A DNA stretch of 64,000 nt from Fusobacterium varium (lineage in GTDB: Bacteria > Fusobacteriota > Fusobacteriia > Fusobacteriales > Fusobacteriaceae): NCBI GenBank assembly GCA_021531615.1, contig JADYUE010000002.1:42388-106387 (forward strand), given 5' to 3'. How positions within the stretch are numbered: position 1 is the first letter of the stretch; every line of letters starts with the position of its first letter. Below, in pieces: positions 36,961 to 45,237 of this stretch. The translations under genes were made by a program, and so were the position numbers. The notes under the pieces are model-generated. The model did no database searches and was not told where the DNA came from. It was given only the letters and a program-made list of their open reading frames with translations.

Positions 36961-37833
36961 ATGTTAAGAAGTAAATTAATGAATTTATCAGCTATGCTTA
37001 TTTTTGGAACTATTGCTATTTTTGTAAGAAATATAGAGTTGACTTCTAAAGAGATTGCTGTTTTGAGAGGAGTAATAGGAAGTCTGTTTCTTTTAGGAGT
37101 TATGTTATTTTCAAAGGAAAAAAGTTCTTTTGAAGGAATAAAAAAGAATCTGCCTATTCTTGTATTGTCAGGTTTAGGAGTAGGAGCAAACTGGATATTT
37201 CTTTTTGAAGCATATAAATATACAACTGTTTCAATTGCAACTTTAAGTTATTATTGTGCTCCAATATTTGTTACTATAATGGCACCTATAATCTTAAAAG
37301 AGAAGATCTCTCTAATAAAATTTTTATGTGTATGTACAGCTATGCTTGGAATATTGTGTATTGTAGGAACTAATAAAAATGATATAGGTGAGGGGTATAA
37401 TCATTTTTTAGGAATTGTCTATGGACTTACAGCAGCTGTGGGATATGCAAGTGTTATTTTAATGAATAAGTTTATTAAAGGTTTAAAAGGTATTGAAACA
37501 ACAGTGACTCAACTTATTTTTGCTTCAATATTGCTTCTTCCCTATGTAATGGTTACTTCTGGCTTTGATTTTTCAAAGATGACAGGCATCTCTTGGGGAT
37601 ATATGACTTTTTTAGGAGTTGTACATACTGGATTTGCTTATGCTCTTTATTTCTCATCTTTAAAAGAGTTAAAAGGGCAGACAATAGCTGTTTTAAGCTA
37701 TATAGATCCAATTACTGCTGTACTTATATCAGCACTATTTTTAGGTGAACAACTTACAATATTTCAAATTATAGGTGGAATTTTAATTTTAGGTTCAACA
37801 TTTATTAGTGAAATTCAAGGAAAAAAGAAATAG
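36961..37833 (+). CDS. EamA/DMT-family transporter
   Basis: This is a ten-helix drug/metabolite transporter with two EamA repeats (about residues 5-135 and 145-285). Each repeat ends in the typical AxLSYxxPixxxxxxxxxLgE pattern (SIATLSYYCAPIFVTIMAP and IAVLSYIDPITAVLISALFLGE). The substrate is unknown; relatives export amino acids, cofactors or toxic metabolites. GGGGGAG precedes the ATG. An imperfect hairpin with a T-run follows at 37843-37890. Confidence 0.87.
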   Translation: MLRSKLMNLSAMLIFGTIAIFVRNIELTSKEIAVLRGVIGSLFLLGVMLFSKEKSSFEGIKKNLPILVLSGLGVGANWIFLFEAYKYTTVSIATLSYYCAPIFVTIMAPIILKEKISLIKFLCVCTAMLGILCIVGTNKNDIGEGYNHFLGIVYGLTAAVGYASVILMNKFIKGLKGIETTVTQLIFASILLLPYVMVTSGFDFSKMTGISWGYMTFLGVVHTGFAYALYFSSLKELKGQTIAVLSYIDPITAVLISALFLGEQLTIFQIIGGILILGSTFISEIQGKKK

Positions 37834-37842
37834 ATTTAAATA

Positions 37843-37892
37843 GGGGGATTATTGTAAATAAAAAAAATAAATTGCAATATTCCCTTTATTTT
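37843..37892 (+). terminator. Probable terminator of the EamA gene
   Basis: GGGATTATTG and CAATATTCCC arms form a stem with one mismatch and are followed by TTTATTTTT. Confidence 0.5.
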
Positions 37893-37955
37893 TAGGAAAT
37901 AATAAAAATAAAATTTTAAAAATAAAAAAAATAAAAATTTTTTAAGTTTTACCTA

Positions 37956-37985
37956 TTGACAAATGAAAGTTTATGGGGTAATTAT
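37956..37985 (+). promoter_or_regulatory. Promoter of the transcription unit at 37.99-38.75 kb
   Basis: A consensus TTGACA (37956-37961) is followed after 18 bp by AATTAT (37980-37985). No intact gene follows. Confidence 0.5.
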
Positions 37986-37998
37986 ATATCAAGAAAGA

Positions 37999-38048
37999 GA
38001 TACAACAGTCTAGACAATAAATTGTATCTGAAGGAGGAGATACCAGTG
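37999..38048 (+). promoter_or_regulatory. Switch-like leader with alternative hairpins around an RBS
   Basis: GATACAA (37999-38005) can pair with TTGTATC (38022-38028). The GTATC of that second arm can instead pair with GATAC (38039-38043). The second pairing would enclose the AAGGAGGAG ribosome binding site at 38031-38039. A GTG at 38046 follows but opens only three codons. This looks like a translational or transcriptional switch whose gene has decayed. An 11-bp perfect inverted repeat (38082-38092 with 38132-38142) lies further on. No known riboswitch class is recognised. Confidence 0.4.
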
Positions 38049-38707
38049 AAACCTTAGTGAGAACAACTTAAAGAGAACAAACAAATATTTAATATATTGA
38101 TAATATACCCAAGTATTAGAAATATGCAAAGTTAAATATTTGAAAATATTCCTTATCTAAAAATGTAACTATGAAATATTTATAGAAATAAGCTTTTAGT
38201 CTAAATTTCTATTAAGGCTTTATCAAAAAAGTTTTATAGAAGTGAATATTAAGTAAAATAAAAAAGATAAAAGATATTTTATAAATTTCAAGTTATAAAA
38301 AATTCTAGAAAATTAAATTATGATTTAAAAAAAGAGATAAACATTAAAATAGATTATTTAATCTTAAATATTTTGGAAAATGTTAGAGAACATTGCTAAT
38401 TATAGAAAAATAATTGAAATAATGGTTTAGACTCTAAGTAAAATATAAATTTAATTGATTATCATAGGTTATGAAGTAAGTTTAAATATATTAAAATATT
38501 TAAAATACTTATAAAGGTGATAAAATTAAAATAGAAGAACAAATTTATAGTATAGATATTGGGGTATAAGAAATCTTTAATATTTGGAAGAGCAAAAGCT
38601 TTTCTAAGAAATATGTAGATGATTTCTTGAAAAAGGAAGAAAGATGATAAGGAAGTAGAAATTAATATAGATAGGAGGCAACATTGAATATTGAGGAAAT
38701 AAGTTAG
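38049..38707 (+). pseudogene. Decayed or non-coding interior of the 38 kb transcription unit
   Basis: The 660 bases are very AT-rich and have stops in all frames. Fragments still look protein-like, for example the frame from about 38528 reading KIKIEEQIYSIDIGV, a stop, then EIFNIWKSKSFSKKYVDDFLKKEER. A good RBS plus TTG at about 38682-38694 opens only seven codons. Either one or more genes have decayed or the unit encodes a structured RNA. A terminator at 38708 shows that plus-strand transcription is expected to reach this point. Confidence 0.35.
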
Positions 38708-38748
38708 AGGGGCTGTTTGGTAATCAAATATCGGACAGCCCTTTTAAT
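38708..38748 (+). terminator. Terminator of the 38 kb unit
   Basis: AGGGGCTGT (38708-38716) pairs with ACAGCCCTT (38735-38743), followed by TTAATCTTTTT. Only the plus-strand side has a T-run. Confidence 0.7.
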
Positions 38749-38766
38749 CTTTTTCATTTTATTCCT

Positions 38767-39192
38767 CTAAATTATTCTGATATTACTATTTAGATGTTCT
38801 AGTTTTAATTCTTTTTCATTCTTTTTCTCCTCTTTTAAAAACTTCTCAATAATATTAAACTCTTCATTAAATAGATGAGAGTTATAAAACATAAAGAGAG
38901 AGAAATTTCTTTTATCTCTAAAAGTTTTCATCAATTCAATATCTTGTTTGTATGAAAAATAAGCTAAAGAGGTTAAGTTAAATTTCATTTTACACAAGGT
39001 TATTGAGTCAATACCATAATTTTTAAGTGGAAAAAATGCACCAAAATAAATAGTATAAATAAAAATAGAGAAAAATAGGATTAATCTAAATTTTCTTATC
39101 TTAAGAAAAAGAAAGATAAGTATGATTATAACTGGTATAGCTGTTTTGTAATAAAATAACTTTGAAAAAATTGTTAAAATATATATTCTCAT
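38767..39192 (-). CDS. Small membrane-anchored hypothetical protein
   Basis: This 141-aa protein has two hydrophobic segments near the N-terminus (about 17-30 and 35-55) and a charged C-terminal half (about 70-141). The C-terminal half is probably cytoplasmic and helical. No family recognised. The RBS is weak. It is the last gene of the HEPN-WYL operon (29 bases after the WYL gene), and its role may be tied to theirs. Confidence 0.55.
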   Translation of the reverse strand: MRIYILTIFSKLFYYKTAIPVIIILIFLFLKIRKFRLILFFSIFIYTIYFGAFFPLKNYGIDSITLCKMKFNLTSLAYFSYKQDIELMKTFRDKRNFSLFMFYNSHLFNEEFNIIEKFLKEEKKNEKELKLEHLNSNIRII

Positions 39193-39221
39193 AATTTAAA
39201 TTATAGTTTCCTTTCTAATTT

Positions 39222-40142
39222 TTAGTTAAGTAATTCAATATCTTTTCCTTGGCTAAGTATCCATCTATCTATTCCATTACCAAAAACTTCAGCACTAATT
39301 ACACTATACTTATCATTTTGCTCTAATATTTGAGCTGTAGGGATCTTATCTAGTACAGCTTCTAGAGATGTTCCACTATATTTAAAAGTTATTTTCTTCA
39401 ATCTACCACCAGTCATAAATTGTACCCTTTTTCTAAACTCTCCCTCTTCAAATCTATTTTTATATATTATAGGGAAATGCTCATCTAATATTTTATAACT
39501 TTCTATTCTATCAAAACGGTATATTGTTGGGAAAATATCATCTTTATTGGCAAAATATTTCTCCTTATCTATATTATCAATATGTCCTAGAAGATAGAAA
39601 TAATACTCTGAAAACATAATTCCTACTGGTTGAATAACTCTCTTCACCACTTTTTTATCCATTCTTTTGTATTCAACTTCTATTTTTAATTGATTTTGAA
39701 CAGCCTCTCCTATCTCCCAAATATTGTTAATAAAACTCTTTTTATGACATAACTCCATATAGTGAAACTTTTCATTTTCAACTAATTTACTAACTTTAGT
39801 ATAGTTTTCTATTGGGATACACTGTCTCATTAACTTATTGATAATAGTTATCATCTCATCTTTTAAGAAAGCTCTACTATCTAATAATATTTTACATACA
39901 GCTAATATTTCACTATTATTAAGTTTTTGATTATCCTCATTAACGAGTACATAACTATTACTTTTATCATCATAGATTATCTCTGCTGAATTATTAGTTG
40001 AAATTAAAAAATTTCTCAAATCACTAATATCTCTATGTATACTTCTTTCGCTTACTTGATATTCCAATGCTAATTTTTTTCTATTTACCTCTCTGTTATT
40101 TAATAATCTTAAATAGATATCTAAAACTCTTTGATTTTTCAT
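39222..40142 (-). CDS. WYL-domain transcriptional regulator
   Basis: The N-terminal helix-turn-helix of DeoR type (about residues 8-60; LALEYQVSERSIHRDISDLRNFL) is followed by a WYL domain (about 135-215; VIQPVGIMFSEYYFYLLGH) and a C-terminal extension (WCX-like, about 225-300). WYL proteins sense nucleic-acid ligands or small molecules and often control defence or DNA-damage genes. AAGGTGAG precedes the ATG. It follows the HEPN gene by 12 bases, so the two are co-transcribed. Confidence 0.88.
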   Translation of the reverse strand: MKNQRVLDIYLRLLNNREVNRKKLALEYQVSERSIHRDISDLRNFLISTNNSAEIIYDDKSNSYVLVNEDNQKLNNSEILAVCKILLDSRAFLKDEMITIINKLMRQCIPIENYTKVSKLVENEKFHYMELCHKKSFINNIWEIGEAVQNQLKIEVEYKRMDKKVVKRVIQPVGIMFSEYYFYLLGHIDNIDKEKYFANKDDIFPTIYRFDRIESYKILDEHFPIIYKNRFEEGEFRKRVQFMTGGRLKKITFKYSGTSLEAVLDKIPTAQILEQNDKYSVISAEVFGNGIDRWILSQGKDIELLN

Positions 40143-40154
40143 AATCTCACCTTT

Positions 40155-40625
40155 TTAAAATCTATATAATTGTGATACATAATCTTTTAACTTTTTAAAA
40201 CTAACATTTACTATCTCATCATAATCCTTCTCTGTATAAATTGTTGCAACAAACTCTTTAGTTCTTGGATTGTAATAAGGATACCTTAAATTATTGTGAA
40301 GTTTGTCATAATTTATTTTTCCTAATATCTCTCTAACTTGACTGCTTAACTGCTCTCTAATTAATTTATCAGCTACTGATATCTCTATAAGTAAAATCAT
40401 TAGATCTTTAATAGAGTGCTTATTTACTAACTCATGAGTATATTTATTTTCTATAGATATAAGTTTAGAGATTTCAGATTTAATAAATTTCTCCATATAT
40501 TGACTTGAAAAATATATTGCTTGGTTGTATAATCCAGCTTCTGCTAATAGTTCCCCTGCTTTTCTATCCTCTTCAGCCTTTGTTAGATAATAATCAGATA
40601 TATTTATAATTGATTGTCTTTTCAT
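40155..40625 (-). CDS. HEPN-domain protein
   Basis: This 156-aa helical protein is of the HEPN superfamily. DYYLTKAEEDRKAGELLAEAGLYNQAIYFSSQYMEKFIKSEI (about 11-52) is the classic HEPN start. Members are RNases in toxin-antitoxin and phage-defence systems or helper domains for nucleotidyltransferases. The catalytic R-x4-6-H motif is not visible, so it may be a non-nuclease member. No MNT-type nucleotidyltransferase partner is adjacent. GGGGGC precedes the ATG. It is the first gene of the operon. Confidence 0.8.
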   Translation of the reverse strand: MKRQSIINISDYYLTKAEEDRKAGELLAEAGLYNQAIYFSSQYMEKFIKSEISKLISIENKYTHELVNKHSIKDLMILLIEISVADKLIREQLSSQVREILGKINYDKLHNNLRYPYYNPRTKEFVATIYTEKDYDEIVNVSFKKLKDYVSQLYRF

Positions 40626-40668
40626 ACATGCCCCCTAAATTTATAAAGTATTATTAACTTTTATTTTT

Positions 40669-40697
40669 ATTATATCTTTTTAATATAAATTATTCAA
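40669..40697 (-). promoter_or_regulatory. Promoter of the HEPN-WYL operon
   Basis: TTGAAT (40697-40692) and TATAAT (40674-40669) on the minus strand are spaced by 17 bp. Confidence 0.65.
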
Positions 40698-40707
40698 TTT
40701 ATACTTT

Positions 40708-42297
40708 TTATTTTATATGAGCAACTCTCATTTTTTCTTCTGCTTTCTTTCCTTTGCTCAAATTTTCTTTTGTAGAAAGATAGCCAGAAACTCTTCTTAA
40801 TTTTTTTATGTTTTTACTATTACATTTTGTACAATGATCTTCTAAAAATATGCCAGTAGTTTTACAGTCCAAACAATAATCTAAAGGGAAGTTTATCCCC
40901 AGATAAATATGTTCCTGTTCTATTCCATATTTAATTATATCAAAAATAGCCTCACTATTTACCAATATAGGTGTTTGAAATTCAATATATGATATCTCTC
41001 CACCATTACAATATTTTAAAAACTTTCCTTCAATATCTAATTTTTCAAAAGGATTTATATCTATATATACAGGAATATGAAAAGAGTTAGTATAAAATTC
41101 TTTATTAGAATCCTCTTCTGCAAATCTGCCACTAATTCCTTCACCAGAACTTGCTAATAAAGAAAAATTTAAATGATATTTTTTTGTCCAAGTATCTGTT
41201 AACTCTCTCATAAATTTTAATATCTCTTCTCCAAGTTCAATATTTTTAATTATAGTTTGGTAATTTAATTTTTCTCCTGTTAAATATTCAATGCAATCAA
41301 AAAGTCCAATGAATCCTATTGATAAACTTCCATTAGAAAATATTTTTCTTAAATTTACATTATTTTCATCTATCCCTAAATAAAGTTTATTTCTTAAAAT
41401 ATAGTTAAAGTTTTCTATATCTAAACTGCAAAGAGTATTATATTTTTTTAATAAAATATTCTTACTTTTTATACAGATAGATTTTAAATTTTTAAAAAAT
41501 TCTTTTTTATTTTTACTTTCTTTAGCTATTTTAGGCAAATTTATAGATATACTTGCTATATTTCCTCTATTTTTTGCTCCCTCTGTTCCATTTATATTTT
41601 TAGTTAGTAAAGTTCTACAACCCATTATACCAATATTCTTACTGTTTATATTATTTAAATATATGCTATCACAATTGAAATATGTAGGATTCATTCTAAC
41701 TCCACTAACTTTTAAAGCCAATTTCAATAGATTATAATTTTCCTCTTCTTTATTTAAGTTAATACCATTTTTTATTTTAAAAATTATATTTGGAAAGATA
41801 AAGGGTTCTCCAGTTTCTAAATCTCCTAGTTCTAATCCTTTTAGAAAAGCTTCTGTAACTTTTTTACCTCCACTACTTGTTTCTAAACCTAGATTAAAAG
41901 ATACATATGCTCTTTCATAACCATTTCTTAAGGGTAAATTTAATTTTTTAAATAATCTTCTTATGGAATTGATTGCTTTATCTAAAGGAACATTATCAAA
42001 AATAGTAGCCAAATCTTCATCTATATTTATATAGCCTATTCCTCCAGATTGTTCATTAGTTAAATATACAATTTCTTGAAAAAGTTTTTCTAAATTTAAC
42101 TCTAGATTTTCTATTTTATCCACTTCTTTATATTCTTTTGGAGTAAATGTAATTCCTATACAATTATAAGTGACTCCATTATATTCATTATCATGAATAT
42201 GGATATACTTTTCTCTATGTAGTTTACTATTTAATTTTTTTGTATTTCTAATTCTATAAGATGCATTTTGAAATATATTAGCTTGTTCTTTTCTCAT
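40708..42297 (-). CDS. nrdD: Anaerobic (class III) ribonucleoside-triphosphate reductase, short form
   Basis: This glycyl-radical enzyme reduces ribonucleoside triphosphates to dNTPs under anoxia. The C-terminus is intact: the zinc site CLDC...CTKC (about residues 479-497) and RRVSGYL, which holds the radical glycine, followed by GKKAEEKMRV. The N-terminus begins directly with the IHIHD block (about 32-36) and YNCIGI. The 529-aa protein therefore lacks the roughly 100-170 residue ATP-cone region of the usual 700-aa enzyme. This predicts altered or absent dATP feedback. The ATG directly follows the nrdG stop (TAAATG), so translation is coupled. Confidence 0.88.
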   Translation of the reverse strand: MRKEQANIFQNASYRIRNTKKLNSKLHREKYIHIHDNEYNGVTYNCIGITFTPKEYKEVDKIENLELNLEKLFQEIVYLTNEQSGGIGYINIDEDLATIFDNVPLDKAINSIRRLFKKLNLPLRNGYERAYVSFNLGLETSSGGKKVTEAFLKGLELGDLETGEPFIFPNIIFKIKNGINLNKEEENYNLLKLALKVSGVRMNPTYFNCDSIYLNNINSKNIGIMGCRTLLTKNINGTEGAKNRGNIASISINLPKIAKESKNKKEFFKNLKSICIKSKNILLKKYNTLCSLDIENFNYILRNKLYLGIDENNVNLRKIFSNGSLSIGFIGLFDCIEYLTGEKLNYQTIIKNIELGEEILKFMRELTDTWTKKYHLNFSLLASSGEGISGRFAEEDSNKEFYTNSFHIPVYIDINPFEKLDIEGKFLKYCNGGEISYIEFQTPILVNSEAIFDIIKYGIEQEHIYLGINFPLDYCLDCKTTGIFLEDHCTKCNSKNIKKLRRVSGYLSTKENLSKGKKAEEKMRVAHIK

Positions 42298-42741
42298 TTA
42301 TAATCTCTCCCTCTTTAGAAATATAAATTTTTGATTACTTGAGCCGTAAAATTTATTCTCTATTTTTAATTTATCAATATATTTTCCAACTTTTATAAAA
42401 TTTAGGTATTTTAATAATTCTTTAGGAACTTCTTCTATTTCATATGAAGTATATAGTCCTATATCATAATTTTTCTCTTTTAATTTAATTACAAGTTCAA
42501 ATAACTCTTTTAATTGTAGTAATGGTTCTCCACCAGAAATTGTAACTCTTTTATATGGATTTTTATGTTGTTCAATCATATTTAAAATTTTATCAACAGT
42601 TAAATTTTTTCCTTCTGTAATATCCCAAGAACTTTTGTTATGACAATTATAACATTTTCTATCACAACCTTGAAAAAATATAGTTGTTCTTATTCCTGGT
42701 CCATCTTCATATCTTAAATATTCAATAGATGATATCTTCAT
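42298..42741 (-). CDS. nrdG: Anaerobic ribonucleotide reductase activating protein
   Basis: This radical-SAM activase generates the glycyl radical on NrdD. The [4Fe-4S] motif CDRKCYNC sits at about residues 31-38, and SGGEPLL (about 70-76) binds SAM. At 147 aa it is a normal short NrdG. The gene is promoter-proximal to nrdD, the reverse of the common nrdD-nrdG order. No strong consensus RBS is evident (a GGGGG tract lies 12 bases upstream). Confidence 0.92.
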   Translation of the reverse strand: MKISSIEYLRYEDGPGIRTTIFFQGCDRKCYNCHNKSSWDITEGKNLTVDKILNMIEQHKNPYKRVTISGGEPLLQLKELFELVIKLKEKNYDIGLYTSYEIEEVPKELLKYLNFIKVGKYIDKLKIENKFYGSSNQKFIFLKRERL

Positions 42742-42767
42742 AATTTCTTACCCCCTTTTCTACATTA

Positions 42768-42799
42768 ATTATACCACTCTTCACTGACAAAATTTGTCA
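42768..42799 (-). promoter_or_regulatory. nrdGD promoter with perfect palindrome
   Basis: An extended -10 (TG-G-TATAAT, 42776-42768 on the minus strand) is preceded by the perfect 15-bp palindrome TGACAAAATTTGTCA at 42785-42799, which covers the -35 region. It does not look like an NrdR box. A repressor or Crp/Fnr-like regulator could bind (inference). Confidence 0.55.
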
Positions 42800-42803
42800 T
42801 TGA

Positions 42804-42843
42804 AAAGAAAAAAATCTTAACACTATAATAGCATTAAGATTTA
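42804..42843 (-). terminator. Terminator of the lipid A modification operon
   Basis: A perfect 9-bp stem, AAATCTTAA (42812-42820) with TTAAGATTT (42834-42842), is followed on the minus strand by a T-run. Confidence 0.75.
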
Positions 42844-42864
42844 CTAAAAATTTTTATTTTTTTA

Positions 42865-44187
42865 CTAATTTTGCCCAATAGGAAAATATTTAAACTCCTC
42901 TCTTATATGGGTATTTCTTGCATATACATTTCTTAAATCAAAGTAGAAATTACCTTTCATTCTAGCTCTTACCTTATCTAAATTCATTCCTCTAAATTGA
43001 TTCCACTCTGTCATCAACACTACTGCATCTGCCTCATTTACTACTGAATATTCATCTGCACAATATGTTATTGAGTTTTCACAATCTTCCAATCTCCATC
43101 TTGCCTCTTTCATTCCCTCTGGACAATATGCTTGTATCTTTGCTCCTGCTTGAACTAAACCTCTTATTATATCTAAGCTTGGAGCATCTCTCATATCATC
43201 TGTATCTGGTTTAAAAGATAACCCTAAAATTGCTATATGTTTTCCCTCTACTCCTTCCATTTTATCAATTATCTTTTCTACCATCTTCCTCTTTTGTTTT
43301 TCATTAGCATCTATAGCTGCTTTTATCACATACATATCCTCTCCATGTTTCTTAGCTATGTCAACTATTGCCTTTGTATCTTTAGGAAAGCATGAACCTC
43401 CATATCCTGGTCCACAATGTAAAAACTTAGGTGAGATTCTGCCGTCCTTTCCCATTGCTTTGGCTATCTCCTGTGTATTTGCTCCCACTTTCTCTGCCAA
43501 AAGAGATATCTCATTGATAAATGAAATTTTTACTGCTAAGAAAGCATTAGAAGCATATTTTATCATCTCTGCTGTCTCTATATTTGTAAATACAAATGGA
43601 GTCTCATTGATAAAGAGTACATCATATACTTTTTTCATTATCTCCTTTGCTCTTTCGCTCTCTGTTTCTATTACCACTCTATCTGGTCTTAAACAATCTC
43701 CTACTGCTTTTCCCTCTCTTAAAAATTCTGGGTTTGAAACTATATCAAATTCATAGTCTAAATTTCTATTATTTAATTCTTTTTGAATAGTTTCTCTTAC
43801 AAGTTTACCTGTTCCCACAGGGACTGTTGATTTATCTACTACTACTTTATAACCATTCATATATTTTCCAATATTAGTTGCTACCTCTAAAACAAAGCGT
43901 AAATCTGCTGAGCCGTCCAATGCTGGTGGTGTTCCTACTGCTATAAATATCACATCTGAATTTTCTGTTGTATATTTCATATCTGTTGTAAACTCTATTC
44001 TTTCAGCTTTCATATTTTTTTCTAATAACTCTTTTAAACCAGGCTCATAGATTGGTATTATTCCATTTTTTAAACTATTGATTTTTTCTTCTGATACATC
44101 CATACAGATTACATTTAGCCCAAATTCAGCCATTATTACACCTTGAACTAAACCTACATACCCTGTACCTACAACTCCTATTTTCAT
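42865..44187 (-). CDS. ugd: UDP-glucose 6-dehydrogenase
   Basis: It oxidises UDP-glucose to UDP-glucuronate with two NAD+. The Rossmann start GVVGTGYVGLVQG is clear. The catalytic cysteine lies in GYGGSCFPKDTKA (about residues 257-269), and the EFLREGKA block is present. At 440 aa it is full length. It is the last gene of the five-gene operon, 12 bases after the epimerase, and provides the uronic acid precursor for that pathway. Confidence 0.95.
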   Translation of the reverse strand: MKIGVVGTGYVGLVQGVIMAEFGLNVICMDVSEEKINSLKNGIIPIYEPGLKELLEKNMKAERIEFTTDMKYTTENSDVIFIAVGTPPALDGSADLRFVLEVATNIGKYMNGYKVVVDKSTVPVGTGKLVRETIQKELNNRNLDYEFDIVSNPEFLREGKAVGDCLRPDRVVIETESERAKEIMKKVYDVLFINETPFVFTNIETAEMIKYASNAFLAVKISFINEISLLAEKVGANTQEIAKAMGKDGRISPKFLHCGPGYGGSCFPKDTKAIVDIAKKHGEDMYVIKAAIDANEKQKRKMVEKIIDKMEGVEGKHIAILGLSFKPDTDDMRDAPSLDIIRGLVQAGAKIQAYCPEGMKEARWRLEDCENSITYCADEYSVVNEADAVVLMTEWNQFRGMNLDKVRARMKGNFYFDLRNVYARNTHIREEFKYFPIGQN

Positions 44188-44199
44188 TTTACTATCTCC

Positions 44200-45234
44200 T
44201 TACTGTCTTTTATACCATTCAATAAATTTTTTAATCCCCTCAGCAAAATTAGTTTGAGGATCATAACCTATCATTGCCTTTGCCTTTGATATATCTGCAT
44301 AAGTTTTTTCTACATCTCCAGGTTGCATAGGTTGAATATCTAAAATAGCTTTCTTTCCTAGAGCATTTTCAATAGTTTCTACCATCTCTTTCAGTGACAC
44401 AACGTGAGATTCACCAAGATTAAATATCTCATAAACATTTTTATTATTGAAAAGATAGCTCATTGATTTTAAAATTCCATCTACTATATCATCAATATAT
44501 GTATAATCTCTTTTAGTTGTTCCATCTCCATAAAATGGAATAGGCTTATCTTCTAGTATCATCTTAGTGAACTTATGAATTGCTAAATCTGGTCTTTGCT
44601 TTGGTCCATATACAGTAAAGAATCTTAATTGAACCATATCAATATTATATAGCTTATGGTATACATGTCCCATAACCTCACATGATTTCTTAGTTGCTGC
44701 ATATGGAGAGATTGTAAAATCAACTATTGCTGTTTCTTTAAATGGAACCTCTTTATTATTTCCATAAACTGAAGATGAAGATGCTTGAACAAACTTTTTA
44801 ACTCCATATTTTTTACAAAGTTCAAGCAGATTCATATATCCTCTTACATTTACATCTTCATAAAGCATAGGATCTAAAAGAGATGGACGAACTCCTGCCA
44901 TTGCAGCTGGGTTAAATACTAAATCAAAACTATTTTCAGCAAAAACTCTATCCATAGCCTCTCTATCTCTAATATCCCCATATATAAGAGTAAATCTATC
45001 TGAATTAACTATCTCTATTAATTTACTGATTTTTTCATCTTTTAAAAGATTTTCAAACTCATTAATTTTATTAAAGTTATTTGTAATCTCTAAAATATTT
45101 CTAATTTTTCTGTTGTAATCATAAAAATCATTAAAATTATCTACAACAACAACTCTATCTCCGTTATTTAAAAGTTTCTCTGCAACAGTTGAACCTATGA
45201 AACCTGCTCCTCCTGTAATTAAAAAGTTTTTCAT
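44200..45234 (-). CDS. NAD-dependent epimerase, probably UDP-glucuronate 4-epimerase
   Basis: This extended short-chain dehydrogenase has GGAGFIGS (about 7-14) and a catalytic SPYAATK (Tyr-x3-Lys, about 177-183). FNPAAMAGVRPSLLDP and RFFTVYGPKQRPDLAIHKFTK match the branch that interconverts UDP-glucuronate and UDP-galacturonate. Position next to ugd supports this substrate. It starts 3 bases after the ArnT-like gene. An alternative is an epimerase acting on another UDP-sugar. Confidence 0.85.
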   Translation of the reverse strand: MKNFLITGGAGFIGSTVAEKLLNNGDRVVVVDNFNDFYDYNRKIRNILEITNNFNKINEFENLLKDEKISKLIEIVNSDRFTLIYGDIRDREAMDRVFAENSFDLVFNPAAMAGVRPSLLDPMLYEDVNVRGYMNLLELCKKYGVKKFVQASSSSVYGNNKEVPFKETAIVDFTISPYAATKKSCEVMGHVYHKLYNIDMVQLRFFTVYGPKQRPDLAIHKFTKMILEDKPIPFYGDGTTKRDYTYIDDIVDGILKSMSYLFNNKNVYEIFNLGESHVVSLKEMVETIENALGKKAILDIQPMQPGDVEKTYADISKAKAMIGYDPQTNFAEGIKKFIEWYKRQ

Positions 45235-45237
45235 TAT

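Noticed and set aside
38682..38706. AGGAGG followed by TTG at the end of the 38 kb unit as a small gene start
   Set aside because: It opens only seven codons before a stop, just ahead of the terminator; more likely a leftover of a lost gene.
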